Origin: Symsagittifera roscoffensis
Lineage: Eukaryota; Xenacoelomorpha; Acoela; Convolutidae
Assembly (NCBI RefSeq): GCF_963678635.1
Contig: NC_087065.1
Location: 22,463,254 to 22,527,253 of the forward strand
DNA length: 64,000 nucleotides
Direction of reading: 5' to 3'
The notes under the pieces are model-generated. The model was not told where the DNA came from. It made no database searches and saw only the letters and a program-made list of their open reading frames with translations. A program made the translations under genes and the position numbers. Shown piece by piece: positions 12,861 through 23,399 of this stretch. Position 1 is the first letter of the stretch, and each line of letters starts with the position of its first letter.

Positions 12861-13190
12861 TTAACACGCTGTTAACTGGGGCTTTCATCGCGCATAACTG
12901 ACTCCTATGATATTAGAATTTCGACACCATTTGCATATAATATCGAAGAATGTGAGATGTTTGAAGATAAAAACACAGGATGACAACTGTGAACAAGCAA
13001 CGAAAAACTTTTCCTTGCACCATTCGGAACCAAGTTATTTTCATTTGAAGTTAAATTTATTTTTACTGATATGGGTATTAATGATATGAAAATTGGCTTC
13101 AAGTTGTTAAGGGCTAATATTGCGAGGAATAAGCATTAATATCCCAAAAGTGATGTTCTCATCAGAAGCCTCAAATTGAGCCCTAATTTT
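12861..13190. other. AT-rich spacer
   Basis: No gene, repeat unit or motif that I can support. Overlapping frames of about 60 codons on both strands are typical of chance in AT-rich DNA. Confidence 0.3.
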
Positions 13191-13262
13191 TTTTGCTCCG
13201 ACTTTCGAAGAAAACGGAACATTTCTGCTCGGTGTGGTTTTTTTATTCAGTCAATTTTTACC
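13190..13262 (+). repeat. Short fragment of dispersed repeat R
   Basis: TCCGACTTTCG, then ACGGAACATTTCTGCTCGG and a T-run ending ATTCAG match the left end of the repeat R copy at 45378-45440. The fragment stops where homology to element A ORF3 begins. Confidence 0.55.
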
Positions 13263-13269
13263 AATCGAA

Positions 13270-13790
13270 ATGATAATTATGAATGTATGCATGTATACAT
13301 ATTACGGCTTCATCCAACGGCACTCTTCCCCATCCCCAAATTCCCCTTCCACGAAATGTATATGTTTTGCTTCCTTCACGAATAACTTCACTCTTCTTGA
13401 ACACTCCCGACCCTTTATCCTTCCCCATGAATTTATCCAATCTTTTGAAGTTCCCTTTTTAGGGAACTGCTTAACACTAAATCACAAGCTATTCAACCTA
13501 ATACTGAATACTAACCATGATTTTCCGCCAACGCTGAAGAAGTTAATATCATCCGCGCAGCAGACCTCGTGCGGCCTTTTTTACCCACTAAAACATATTA
13601 TTCAAATACTCGCAGAACTTTTATTGCACTCATCCACAATTAAAACTCAGTATTCCAATGTTTTTATATGGAAATCAACTCTCAGTAAGTATAAATTCAT
13701 ATTTCTTTGTAATTCATTTCACCGTTTACTTTTAGACTTCATCAGTAATTTCTCTGAAAACAATATAAAATCCAAATTAAAATGAAAGTT
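13270..13790 (+). pseudogene. ORF3 fragment of Gypsy-like element A'
   Basis: The plus-strand frame contains YTYYGFIQRH, PHEFIQSFEVP, KLFNLILNTNHDF and KHIIQILAELL. These align in order with the minus-strand ORF3 remnant of element A near 22150-21630 (YTYYKFIQGH, PHEYIQPVEIL, KLYNLIQNKPHEF, KKIIRMLAKF). That shows A' is a second, oppositely oriented copy of the same element. Upstream env and gag-pol are absent, so the copy is truncated at its 5' side. The function of ORF3 is unknown. Confidence 0.65.
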
Positions 13791-14962
13791 TCAAAAGATT
13801 TTGTAAAAATTTCAATTGAAATCGGTAACTGGTTGTCAAAAACAAATAAATTGCCGTAAAATTCACACGCAGCAATGAACTATTTCAATATTGAGTAAAA
13901 AACTTAATCATACGCAGCAAAAAACTATTTTGAAGTACTTATTTGATAATGAGTAAAAAACTAAGATAAAAATTATTTTTTTTTTCATTCGTGCTCTTTT
14001 TTTGTAAATTTCAAATTGCTGTTTGACTTGTCCACATTTCACGCATTTCAGCGTAACTCGCCACCTCATTACTTGAAAACGAGTGTAGTTCTAGCTTGAC
14101 AAACTAACTGATAACAACTTTAACTCGCTTTCACACGTTTTAAATTTTCCCTTAACCCGGGCGGAAGAAGGAATTAAAGCTAAACTTGACAACCAACGCC
14201 GCTTACTAACACGACCATACCAACCACATGTACAGGAAAGTGTTACGGTACTAAATCAGATAAAACTCAAATTCATCTGAAAAAAAATGTTTGCACCGAA
14301 ATGAAGAAATTGATACGACCGCAAGAAAGGCTACGAAACTCAAAGAAAACACGAATCAAAAACAATCCATTTTTGAGAAAAGGGCACATTCAAAAAAATG
14401 GAAAAACACCTGATAAAAAAGAAAAAGGTTATACACAAAAAGAGACTCTTCTCAAAGAGTCACCTAAAGTACTTCTCCTCTAACCTCTACCAGTACCAGC
14501 TAGACGTCGGGACCCCGACCCCGACACAATTTTTCAGAGCAAAAGAAACGAGCAGCAAACCCTTTCAGGATATGAAGTGAAGTTAATATCGCAACAAAGG
14601 TATCCATTGAACAAGAACAAGGTTCAACTCGACATTGAACTCACAAATACTGATCCTAGTTTTTTGGCGCTTCATTCAGAAAAATTAAACCTATCTCACT
14701 ATTTGATATATAGTTATGAATGCACGCAGTCTCCTTCTATTTAGCAAATTCGGCACATCACTATATCAGTCTTCAACCTCGACACTAACTACAACCCTCG
14801 CAAATCTCTACTCCTTTCACGATAACAATTGTTTCACAAAGCCGAGCAACTGCTACTTTTTTCTCTTCACTCTTCTCAAAGAATCTACTTAAAGCGATCT
14901 CACTCCATCCATCCTTCACTCAAACAAATTAAAACTTAAAAACTTCCTAAGCCCCGGGGAGG
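13791..14962 (+). other. 3' non-coding tail of element A'
   Basis: Long region between ORF3 and the LTR that matches, inverted, the tail of element A at about 21250-20120. Examples are AACTGATAACAAC followed by CACACGTTTTAAA near 14105-14150, and TATCGCAACAAAGG followed by ACTGATCCTAG near 14588-14660. Just before the LTR it has CCCCGGGGAGGTGGAA, a purine-rich stretch fit to be the plus-strand primer. The lysine-rich frame at 14301-14483 lies inside this tail and shows no sign of selection. Confidence 0.6.
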
Positions 14963-15264
14963 TGGAAGCAGCTCAAAACTAGTATAAAATATATCCAATT
15001 ATATTCCTGATAACTATTACTGCAAAGTACTTGGACCTAACCAATCATGATCCATGACTAAAATTTACATAAACTAGAAAGGCTGAAACTATTTATAGTT
15101 TCAGCCAGAGATGAATAAAATTAACACAGAAAGCAGTTGCTCTTCCTCTCCTCTAACCTCACAAAAATACCATTATATACTAGATCTATTGAGACTACAA
15201 AGTATAAGAGCAAGTTTGGGATCGGTATTAGACTAAGAAGTTGCATGAATCTATCCGGCCGAAA
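14963..15264 (+). mobile_element. Truncated 3' LTR of element A'
   Basis: Starts TGGAAGCAG directly after a GGGGAGG purine tract and matches the solo LTR at 1304 as far as CTATCCGGCCGAAA, where it is cut off. The LTR hairpin is kept at 15081-15106 (GGCTGAAACTA, loop, TAGTTTCAGCC). Its outer base pairs are changed together compared with the other copies. Confidence 0.75.
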
Positions 15265-16289
15265 GCCACCCCAGAAATAAACTTCACGATCTTATTTGCT
15301 AAAATGTACTCTGGGACTGTTCTATTATCCCTTGCTAACAGGGGCGAACTTTGTGGAGCGGGACGGCGGATGCCCCCCTCTTCATAAATTTGACCTCCTG
15401 CCGACCCATATTATCCCCTCTTTCGTACCCTTTTACCATATCCATTTTTGGCAGAAAATCAATTTGGTTGACTTAAACAAATTGACAAAATATCAAAAAA
15501 GTGTTCCCATCGAGAAAAATCTACTTTCAAATATACATTTCAAAAATAATTCAAAAAAGCCAGTCTTTTTTACAATTTCATTGGAATTGCCAAAAATAAT
15601 TTTTTTTATATATATCTCCCCGGGACTCAAAGAAGGTAGAAGTTAAATAGTTACAAAATGCTTTATTTAGCTTCTAGTTACACCTTATCTGGTACAAATA
15701 ATTTGAATCAATTCAAAATGGCATAATTTTTGAGCAGAATCATTTTACCGCATTAATAGATGATTCTATGAAGCGTGCAAAACTTTGACAAAACGTCGAT
15801 TTAAAAAATGCCACGTCTTTTTTGATTTTTAAGTCAAAGATGAAAAATAAGTCAAAGAACAAAAAGCATGTCAGAAAATTGTGAAAACTTTTTCACTTAT
15901 TCACGCTAACACGTTTCATCACAATTAATTCCATCAAAGTCGTTTTATACAAGCTTTTGTAAATTGAAACTTAGAAAAATAAGGATACTGGAGATTTCCG
16001 AAGCAGTCGGTTATTTTTAATTACTTTTTTACCTTACATTTTTTGCTGTACAAGTAATAAAACCACCATTATGATCAATTAGTTTTTTTAATTAATCATC
16101 AGCAAAATTCAGAATAAGTTACCGCACTAAAGCTCAAATATGGCGCTCATTTGACAATTTTGCGCCAGATTTGTGAACTGATTGATTCATGCTTCTAGTA
16201 AAAAGCGGCTGTTTTTTGTATAAATTTATTTCAATTATTGCTTAAGTATTCAGTAATTTTTACTCAATTGATTGCAGCCTGTGTTCATA
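15265..16289. other. Spacer before the lectin-like gene
   Basis: No supported gene. The 116-codon plus-strand frame (15296-15646) starts next to the LTR remnant and has no family signature. The last ~100 bases before the lectin-like gene may hold its promoter; TTTTTTGTATAAATTTATT near 16212-16230 is TATA-like. Confidence 0.3.
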
Positions 16290-16950
16290 ATGCTGTCGCT
16301 ACAAATCGTGATTTTTTTATTTGTATTTGGACTTTTTGCGTGTAAGAAATCGATGAGATGTCCGTTAAACTATTTCTACGTTCCGGATTCGGGAGATAAA
16401 TGTCTGCTAATGAGCAATAGTTTTGATGAATCCAAAGTATTTGACAACCTACAGGATGCCTTCGACTACTGCAAATCTGAGTATGCAATTATTTTCACCT
16501 AAACATCTTTAGAATTTACCCATCATTTGCATCATAAACAATATTTTTGAAAATTTTAGAAACAAAAAACTGTATGAACCAACCACAGACGTTGAGGAGG
16601 GCCAAAGCGAACTAGAAAGAGTAAAAACGGGATTCCTTGCCGGGAATCCTGGAACATCCGAAGTGCCACAGTATTGGGTGGGCATCGGAAAGACGGAGCT
16701 GAGAGTGAAAAGGACAGGCATCGTAGTTGTGGATGACAAGAAGTGGAGATACATTTCAAATGGAAAGAAGATCCCCGACAACTTCTTATCCGAACAGGAG
16801 AAGAATGAAGCTGATGAAAGGGCTGAATGGTGCTCATCAGTGCACGGTGAAACACTGGTCAAGGTTCCATGCAACAAGCGGACACATGATTCCCTACCCG
16901 CTCTTTGCGAATCTGGCTCTCTTCTGAGAAGCGGTCGATATAAAAACTGA
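16290..16950 (+). CDS. Secreted C-type lectin-like protein, two exons
   Basis: Exon 1 (16290-16480) begins at an ATG and encodes a hydrophobic signal peptide (LQIVIFLFVFGLFA), then CPLNYFYVPDSGDKCL and a DAFDYCKSE segment, the usual amino-terminal CTLD layout. A 79-base intron (GT at 16481, TTTTAG ending 16559) joins GA to A, in phase 2. Exon 2 (16560-16950) continues KLYEP, then QYWVGIG (the WIGL-like core), a WRYISNGKKIPD stretch, EWCSS, PCNK and LPALCES, and stops at TGA. Total 193 residues. The calcium-site EPN/QPD and WND motifs are not evident, so sugar binding is doubtful. The gene at 49140 shares the phase-2 intron and the CK..LYEP boundary, so the two are paralogues. Confidence 0.8.
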
Positions 16951-17688
16951 TTAAATTTTTGAACTGACTTGAATGTAAGATTTGACTTTCAAATATTGAC
17001 TAAATACATTACAACCAAGTTAATTGAACTTTCGTTGAAAGCATTTCTTTGCATAATTTAGCACCAAAATTATAGTAAAAAAATGCAACTTTTTGTATTA
17101 AGGAACTAGGCTTCTCTTTCGACAGATATTCAAAAGAGTTTTCGACAGTTTTTCTTTCTTCGCGCCATTTGCAATAGAAAAAAAAAGATGAAAACAGAAA
17201 AATCAATAAATACTTTTGGAAATCTGATTTTGATTTAATTTGAAAAAAATTAGAAAAAAAAACTGTCGAAGTTGACACAGAGCAAAAATTCAGTCACCTT
17301 TCTGTCGGAACCTTGGAACTGTTTTTTTCTTCAGAAAAGATAGGGAAAAAATTCTAATTTCAAACACCCTCTCTTCAACCTGTACAATTTTTCATCTTTT
17401 AGGAATTTTGGAAAATAATTGACAATCTTGTCCAAATCAGATCTCCAGAAAAATTGTCAAAAAAATTTGCAGAAAAACTTCTGATAGCAATTGGAATAAT
17501 AACACGGCAAAATGTTCAGAGCTTCATTTCATGGATTTTAATTAGTTTGAGGTACTTTATACTAAATAGGTATATCAACTCAAATATTTATTTTGTCGAA
17601 ATTTGGCAAAGAAATGCGATTACAAGGGAATGAGTACCTAGCACCACGCAAAGTACTACCATGATAACTGCTCATACTGCAAAGATAT
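16951..17688. other. AT-rich spacer
   Basis: No supported gene. The minus-strand frame at 17009-17278 has no motif. The spacer ends at the outer edge of the element A LTR. Confidence 0.3.
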
Positions 17689-18078
17689 TGAGTTATGTAC
17701 GAGGTACTGTACTCACAGAGTAATTCCAGATAAGGTACACCGTCTGTTCGTCATGCTATTTTATTTTCGGCCGGATAGATTCGTGCAACTTCTTAGTCTA
17801 ATACCAATCTTAATCTTACTCCTAAATTTCTTAGTCTCAATAGATTTGGGTATACTGGTATTTACTGGTTAGCTCTTGGAGTTTATCCAGAAGGAGAACA
17901 ACTGTAGTCTAAGATTTATTCAAATTGTTCTGGTGCTAAAACTACAAGTAGTTTCAGCACTTACAAAAAAGTGTCAATGTTAGTGATCGAATATGGTTTG
18001 TTAGTTAGTATTATTTCATAGAGATAGTTTTATGAATAATATATTTGGTTTATAAATACCAGTTTAGAACTGGTTCCA
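17689..18078 (-). mobile_element. 3' LTR of element A
   Basis: Read on the minus strand it starts TGGAACCAG at 18078 and ends AACTCA at 17689. It matches 43981-44355 in the same orientation and the solo LTR at 1304 in the opposite one. It contains the LTR hairpin at 17933-17960 (one mispaired position), TATTTATAAA, and the conserved CGGCCGAAAA and GGTGTACC words. Flanks show no target duplication with the far end of the element. Confidence 0.75.
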
Positions 18079-18180
18079 CCCATCCGGGGTTTAGAGAGTT
18101 TTTAGTTTTTAATTGCTTATTGCAGTGAAGGACGGGGAGGTATTTTTCTCTGAAGGACGGGGAGGTAAATAATCTAATTA
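18079..18180 (-). repeat. Pre-LTR segment with doubled GAAGGACGGGGAGG
   Basis: The first ~50 bases (18079-18128) match the segment next to the other LTRs (44356-44404 and 14905-14962) and hold the candidate polypurine primer, CCGGATGGG on the minus strand. Beyond it TGAAGGACGGGGAGGTA occurs twice, about 29 bases apart. This may be duplicated sequence at the edge of the LINE insertion; no homology to A' continues past it. Confidence 0.5.
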
Positions 18181-18500
18181 CAGTGCTGAGATAACTATCT
18201 TTTTCTGCAAATTAATTTCCTTTTTTCTGCTGTATAACCTTCTTCTGCAAATAAAAGTTTTTCTCGTTTCCCAAATTTATTTTGTTCGCTCGTCTGATTC
18301 GATCAACCAATGACTACCTGTTTTTCTGCTGATAAATATTTTCTGCTAGAAATAACTTTTTTCTGCAAAAAAAATTTCTTTTTCTGTCGAATAATTTTTC
18401 TGCAAAACAGTTTTCTTTTCTGTTGAAAAGCTATAATTTTCTTTTTCTACTAAATTGTTTTTCTGTAACTGTCTTTTTCTTTTTCCAAATTCGATTTTTC
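18180..18500 (-). repeat. GCAGAAAAA degenerate short repeat
   Basis: TTTTTCTGC or TTTTCTGCT on the plus strand (GCAGAAAAA on the minus) occurs about ten times at irregular spacing between 18195 and 18480. The A' tail has no counterpart. It could be 5' sequence of the LINE or an independent simple-repeat expansion. Confidence 0.5.
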
Positions 18501-18765
18501 AATACAGATTTTCGAATAAAGCATGTATGGAATTTTCCAAATTTTAGGGTTTGATAATATAATGCACGGATGTTTTGTTTTTATTCGAATAAATTTTCTA
18601 GTTCAGACTAATCTCTATCTAAACGACTGTATTTTTGTTTTTAGAGAATTTTCATTTAGTGCTTGAAGGTCAGAAAGATCAAAGGCGAAAATAATGAAAA
18701 AAGAGCAAAAAAAATCCGACTGATTTCTAGCTGTTAAATTTTGGGTATCGTTTTTGAGTTTCTTG
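18501..18765. other. Unassigned stretch before the LINE
   Basis: AT-rich with no coding signal or match elsewhere in the window that I can see. It lies between the GCAGAAAAA repeat and the first recognisable reverse transcriptase codons. Confidence 0.3.
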
Positions 18766-20110
18766 TATTGTAAAACAGTTAATCATACTTATCTTAAACA
18801 GAAACTAAAAGGGTTAAATTTTTCCGAAGAAGCTATAGAAATGATCAATTCCTTTATCACCAACCGAAGTCAGAAAACAATTGTTAACAACACCGAATCC
18901 GATTGGATTGCACTTGAGCAGGGTGTCCCACAGGGCACTGTCCTTGGCCCTATAATATTCAATCTCTACAATAACGATCTCAACAAACAAATTGACAAAA
19001 CATGTAAAATAGTCCAATATGCGGATGATACTTTATTATTCTGTGAAAATAACGATCCACAAAAAGCTATTAAAGCACTAGAAGCCAATTGCAGTCTATT
19101 GTCAAATTATTTTTTAGAATACTCCTTTCAATTGGATGCAAAAAAAAACAGAACTCATCGTTTTCAGCAAAAAACATTCAAGGAAAAAGGATGAAAAGTA
19201 TACTATAACTTTAGATGATAAAATAATTGAGGAAAAAATCAATGTTAAATACCTAGGAGTAGTTTTAGATCAGTTTCTCACATTCCAAGATGAAATCAAA
19301 AAAATTCTCAGGAAAATGGCATGCGGAATACTTCAATCAATCAAAAAGCCATTGCCAGTGAAAACAAGACTCTTGATAATGCATGCACTGGTAATTATTC
19401 ATTTGCATTACCCAGCAATTCTTTTAAGTGGAATATCCGCTAACCTAATGATATCTCTAGAAAAACAGTTAAGCGGGGCAGTAAAAACTTGCTGCAATCG
19501 TGTAAAATACGACTCATCTTCAGACTTGAAGCTAAAACACAATATATTACCAGTAACAATGTTTCTGGACTATAAAATATTATGTCACTTTTGGAAAATA
19601 CAAATACAATTATTGCCAGCCTATTATAACCTTGAGTATGATAACCACCAAATAGATATTAATACAAGAAACGAAAAATTATATTTCGGCGACAGATACA
19701 ATGGGCAATACATAGAAAATTCCTTCTTTAAAAAGTCCCTCATAATCTGGAACAAACTAACAGATGATAAAGTCAACTTTAAAGACATAGTAACATACAG
19801 AAAAGCAAAGATGAAATTCAAAAATTATTATTTGTTATTATTTAAAGAAGACCCCTCTGTGGCAACTCATGGTTAAGTTTCATGGAAAAGCTTCAACATT
19901 TATTTATAAACCACCTTGAAGCTCTCAGGTGAAAAGTAATCGTCGATAATTGTAATCGAGTTTGTTTTATTTATTGTTATTGTAACTATGTGTATCTAAT
20001 GATGTTATAATATTTTCATGAACTCATAGAAAAAAAACAGAAAACATTTGACATACACTTGTGTATTGAAATTAATTTCGATGTGCAATTAAAGTGTTTT
20101 TTTTTAGTTT
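18766..20110 (+). pseudogene. 5'-truncated LINE (non-LTR reverse transcriptase)
   Basis: The homology starts inside the reverse transcriptase (TVNHTYLKQKL, the DTVNH region). It continues with SFITNRSQ, QGVPQGTVLGPIIFNLYNNDL and the catalytic YADDT near 19018-19032, up to 19194. A run of nine A at about 19140 shifts the frame. The second part (19136-19876) carries INVKYLGVVLD, the thumb-like region and a carboxy-terminal domain, ending in TAA. A 3' tail of about 230 bases ends in T-runs near 20100. The motif set suits the Jockey/CR1 group, but the subfamily is not certain. It lies in the 3' tail of element A in the opposite orientation. No endonuclease or ORF1 remains. Confidence 0.85.
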
Positions 20111-21630
20111 TTTTTTAGGGTTTGAGCATTGACTTCTTGAAGAGAGGAAAAATGTAGTTGTTTGGGCAGAGAGAAGAACATTGTTTGTTTGTGTTCCAAA
20201 TGTGGGTCGCGTTTGATAGTGAATCGTCTTGGATGATTGTATCTAGACTTCAGATCGATAAAATGATGTGTTGGTTTCGTTAAGCTTAGAGCGAGGCTAC
20301 GTGCAAGATGAAGTTTGGTTTTTCCGTGTGAAACTTCAAATGACTAGGATCGGTATGTGAGATCAACATCGGGTTGGCCGTTGGTCTGTTTCAATGGTTT
20401 TCCTTTGCTGCGATGTTGAGCCCATACTTTAAATCCTTTGAGGTTAGTGACTAGGGCAGCAACCCTAATAGATTTGATATTCCAGAGTTTAAAATGTAAT
20501 CGAGTTTTCATCTCCTTTTGCTGCTCGTTTTGTTGGCTCTAAGAATTTTTTTTTTCAAGTTAAATTGCATTTTTATATCTACATCTTGTTAGTGAAGTCA
20601 GTTTTCAGACATGATTTATTGTTGGTTATGTTCACAAAAGCGTTTTTATTTTAGTTCGGTTATTTTAAAGAGTCGCTCACCCTAGAGCAATTCTCGTCAA
20701 AAAAAGAGTGTGGGTCACAAAGCGTGGTTGTAACGCAGTGAGTTAGGCCGGCTATACAGCATGCTCAGGAAGTCCCTCTGGTTAGTGAGGCCAGTAGTAT
20801 TCTTTTATCTTCTCTTTGGGCAGAGTCACTTTTTGTTTTCCACCTTTTATTTCATTTTTTTAGGTGTTTTTCTATTTTTTATTTTGGTTGTGTCCTCTTC
20901 TCAAAAGTAGAATTATTTGTTTTTTGAATTTGTTTTTTTGACTTTTTAGTGTGTTATTTGGTTTCAATAAGACTTGAAAGTGAGTTTCAAAAGAATAGTT
21001 TATCTAGTTTTAATCTGGGTTTAATCCGGTTTGGGTACAGTGGGCCTTTCTTTCTTATTCATGCTATCAGTTTGTGGTTTTGTGGCATTAGTAAGCTGCT
21101 TTGGTTAGTTTAAGCTTACTCTGAAATTTCTTTCCAACCGGGTTAAAGGAAAGTTTGAAACGTGTGAAAACAAGTTAGAGTTGTTATCAGTTAATTTTGA
21201 AACTAGAAATTCATCTATTAGGCAATTCTTAGTGGGCGAGTTTAAGAGTTTGCGGAAAGAGTGTGTGAATTGTGGGCGACTTAATATATAAATTTTAAAT
21301 TTATGAAGAAAGCGTCTCATAGAAAATGTTTTTTTTTTAAAATTTTTTTTCGGCAATTTTTTTGAATTTACTGCTCTAACTGTATAATTTTACAAGCAAG
21401 TTTTTATTGTAATGCTTTTAAATGAAAATTTACTGCTTTAAAAATTTCATTCATTTGTTAAGTAAGATTTTAGAAGCTCTACAAAATATTTTACCATTTT
21501 TTGTGTGAGTTTTGTTCGTTTTTAGATGAATGATCGGTGAAATCTAATAAAAGGTCTTGAGACATTTGTGCAAAAATTGTGAGTGGTTTCAGATATTTTT
21601 TAGTTGAAGTATTTAATTATACTTACAAAG
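20110..21630 (-). other. 3' non-coding tail of element A
   Basis: Matches, inverted, the A' tail at 13900-14900. On the minus strand CATCGCAGCAAAGG with ACCGATCCTAG lies near 20420-20345, and AACTGATAACAACTC with CACACGTTTCAAA near 21195-21150. No open frame is maintained between the two copies, so this looks like a genuinely non-coding 3' region. The LINE has separated it from its LTR. Confidence 0.6.
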
Positions 21631-23219
21631 GGTTGTCTTCATCAACCAATCTATTCGAGAAGTTAGTGCGAATTGTGTCTGATGATGTGTGAAATTTTGC
21701 AAGCATGCGGATGATTTTTTTAATTTGAAGCAGAAGCCAGAGAAACTCAAGCGCTCGGATGGTATTTAGTTCTTTATTATTCAGTGAGAATTCATGCGGT
21801 TTGTTCTGGATTAAATTATAAAGTTTATGGTGATAATTAACATTATGTATGTTTTCTAGTATGAGGATTTCAACGGGCTGTATATATTCGTGGGGGTTGA
21901 TTAGTGGGCTGGAGTCATCAACATCGAAGGATCTGGTTAGTGGGCAGAATGTTTACATTTGTCGAATGGGATCATAGTTACGGAGGATTCCGTGAAGACT
22001 AGTATTTTTTATACAATCAGTAAAATTGAGGAAGTATGGTGAAATGTATTTGGAGTTAATGAATTTAAATCTATGTTGTGAGCTTTGTGACTGTGTGTTA
22101 GTTGTATAGTGGCCTTGGATGAATTTATAGTATGTGTATGTGTGTGTAAATTTTGTGCGTAACATAATTTCATGTGAACAGTGCTAATCACGTTCCTTAG
22201 ATGATAGGAAATGAAAGGTTAGTGCAAAGTGGTTGAAAGTATTGAAATATGATTTATGTGCTGTAGTGTTTTTCACTGCAGTGGCGTTGATGTTGTCTTA
22301 TTTCTTATTTGTGATATCTATAATGAATACGTATTCTGACTTGATAAAAAATTTCTCAGTTAATTGAGAATTGATATTACGGTTGTCTTCAATAGTTGTG
22401 TCCTCGATATAGCGTGCAAAAGCGTGGTCATAACGATTAATGGAAAATCTGTTAGCTCGTGGTGCTATAAATATGTTTAGTGTCTGATTTAGTCCTTTAG
22501 TAGTGATTGTTTCTCGTGTAGTAAAGTTGTTAGTTTGTGTAAATGGGATTGGTGTATAAGGGGAGAACTAATGGATTAGTAAAGGCGTAGTATGAGGTCC
22601 ATGATAGTTTTGGAAACAGGCTATACTCATCAACGAAGTTCAATTGGTGGTTGTTAGTGGTCTTGTAGTAAGTGTATTGTGGTGAGTGATCTGGTAGTAA
22701 GTGTATTGTAAGTGAGTGGATGAAGGGAAAACAGTCGGGCTGGTCGGGGATGGCTGATTAGTTGGGATTGTGCATTGAGATGTGTACATTTGAAAACTCT
22801 GTGGGCTCTTTTTTCTATTTCGTAGGGTAATTGGTTTGAGGATTCAGAGGTTGATATGAAGTGCGATAGCTGATGAATTGTTAGTGAATTAGTATTTTGA
22901 AGCTGTTGTTGCAGTGTGATGAAGTTATATAATTCATGCTCTAGTTCGTCGGTGACGGGGCTAGGTGGGTCGGGCTGATCACTGGTCATTGGGGAAAGAA
23001 TGGGAGTGGGGTCAGTATAGGAAGAGGGGGCTGGAAGGGTTCATTGAGAGTTTGGGGAGTAAGAGACTTCAAGGGGGGTTGCGAAAAAGTGGATGGACTG
23101 GGTTCGGAGTCTTTGAATTGGTCTGGGGTATTTATGTCGGAATTATTGAAACGATAAATTGTGTTCAAAATGTTTTGTGTGGAATCATCGGAACCCATGC
23201 ACGGTGAGTTAGTGGTCAA
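21630..23219 (-). pseudogene. ORF3 of element A, decayed
   Basis: Minus-strand pieces in order are: 23219-22986 (Ser/Thr/Pro-rich, with DSTQN and NNSDINTPD); 22989-22654 (with DELEHELYNFITLQQQLQ); about 22560-22305 with GLNQTLNIFI, NRYDHAFARYIED and EKFFIKSEYVFII; and about 22165-21630 with YTYYKFIQGH, PHEYIQPVEIL and KKIIRMLAKF. The third piece aligns with element B ORF3 (ELNTKLHIQL, then NPLINRFKLEAYHPI). The last piece aligns with A' at 13270. Frame changes and stops separate them. It is a downstream accessory ORF of this element family, of unknown role. Confidence 0.55.
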
Positions 23220-23399
23220 TGTGGGTAAAGGAGAAGAAGTCAGATCGGAAAGGGAAATACGAGAGGAGTGACGTTGGAGGCTGGATGGGTAGGAAAGGCA
23301 ACGGTTAAGGAATCCAATCTGGCGGCTCAGCTTGGGCTAAAAAGAGTGTTGTTTTGAGAACGGAAATTGGTGATATGTTGTTGTTCTACAATCTGTTTA

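Noticed and set aside
14301..14483. Lysine-rich 60-codon frame in the A' tail
   Set aside because: The homologous stretch in element A (20500-20900) does not keep the frame, so it is not under selection.
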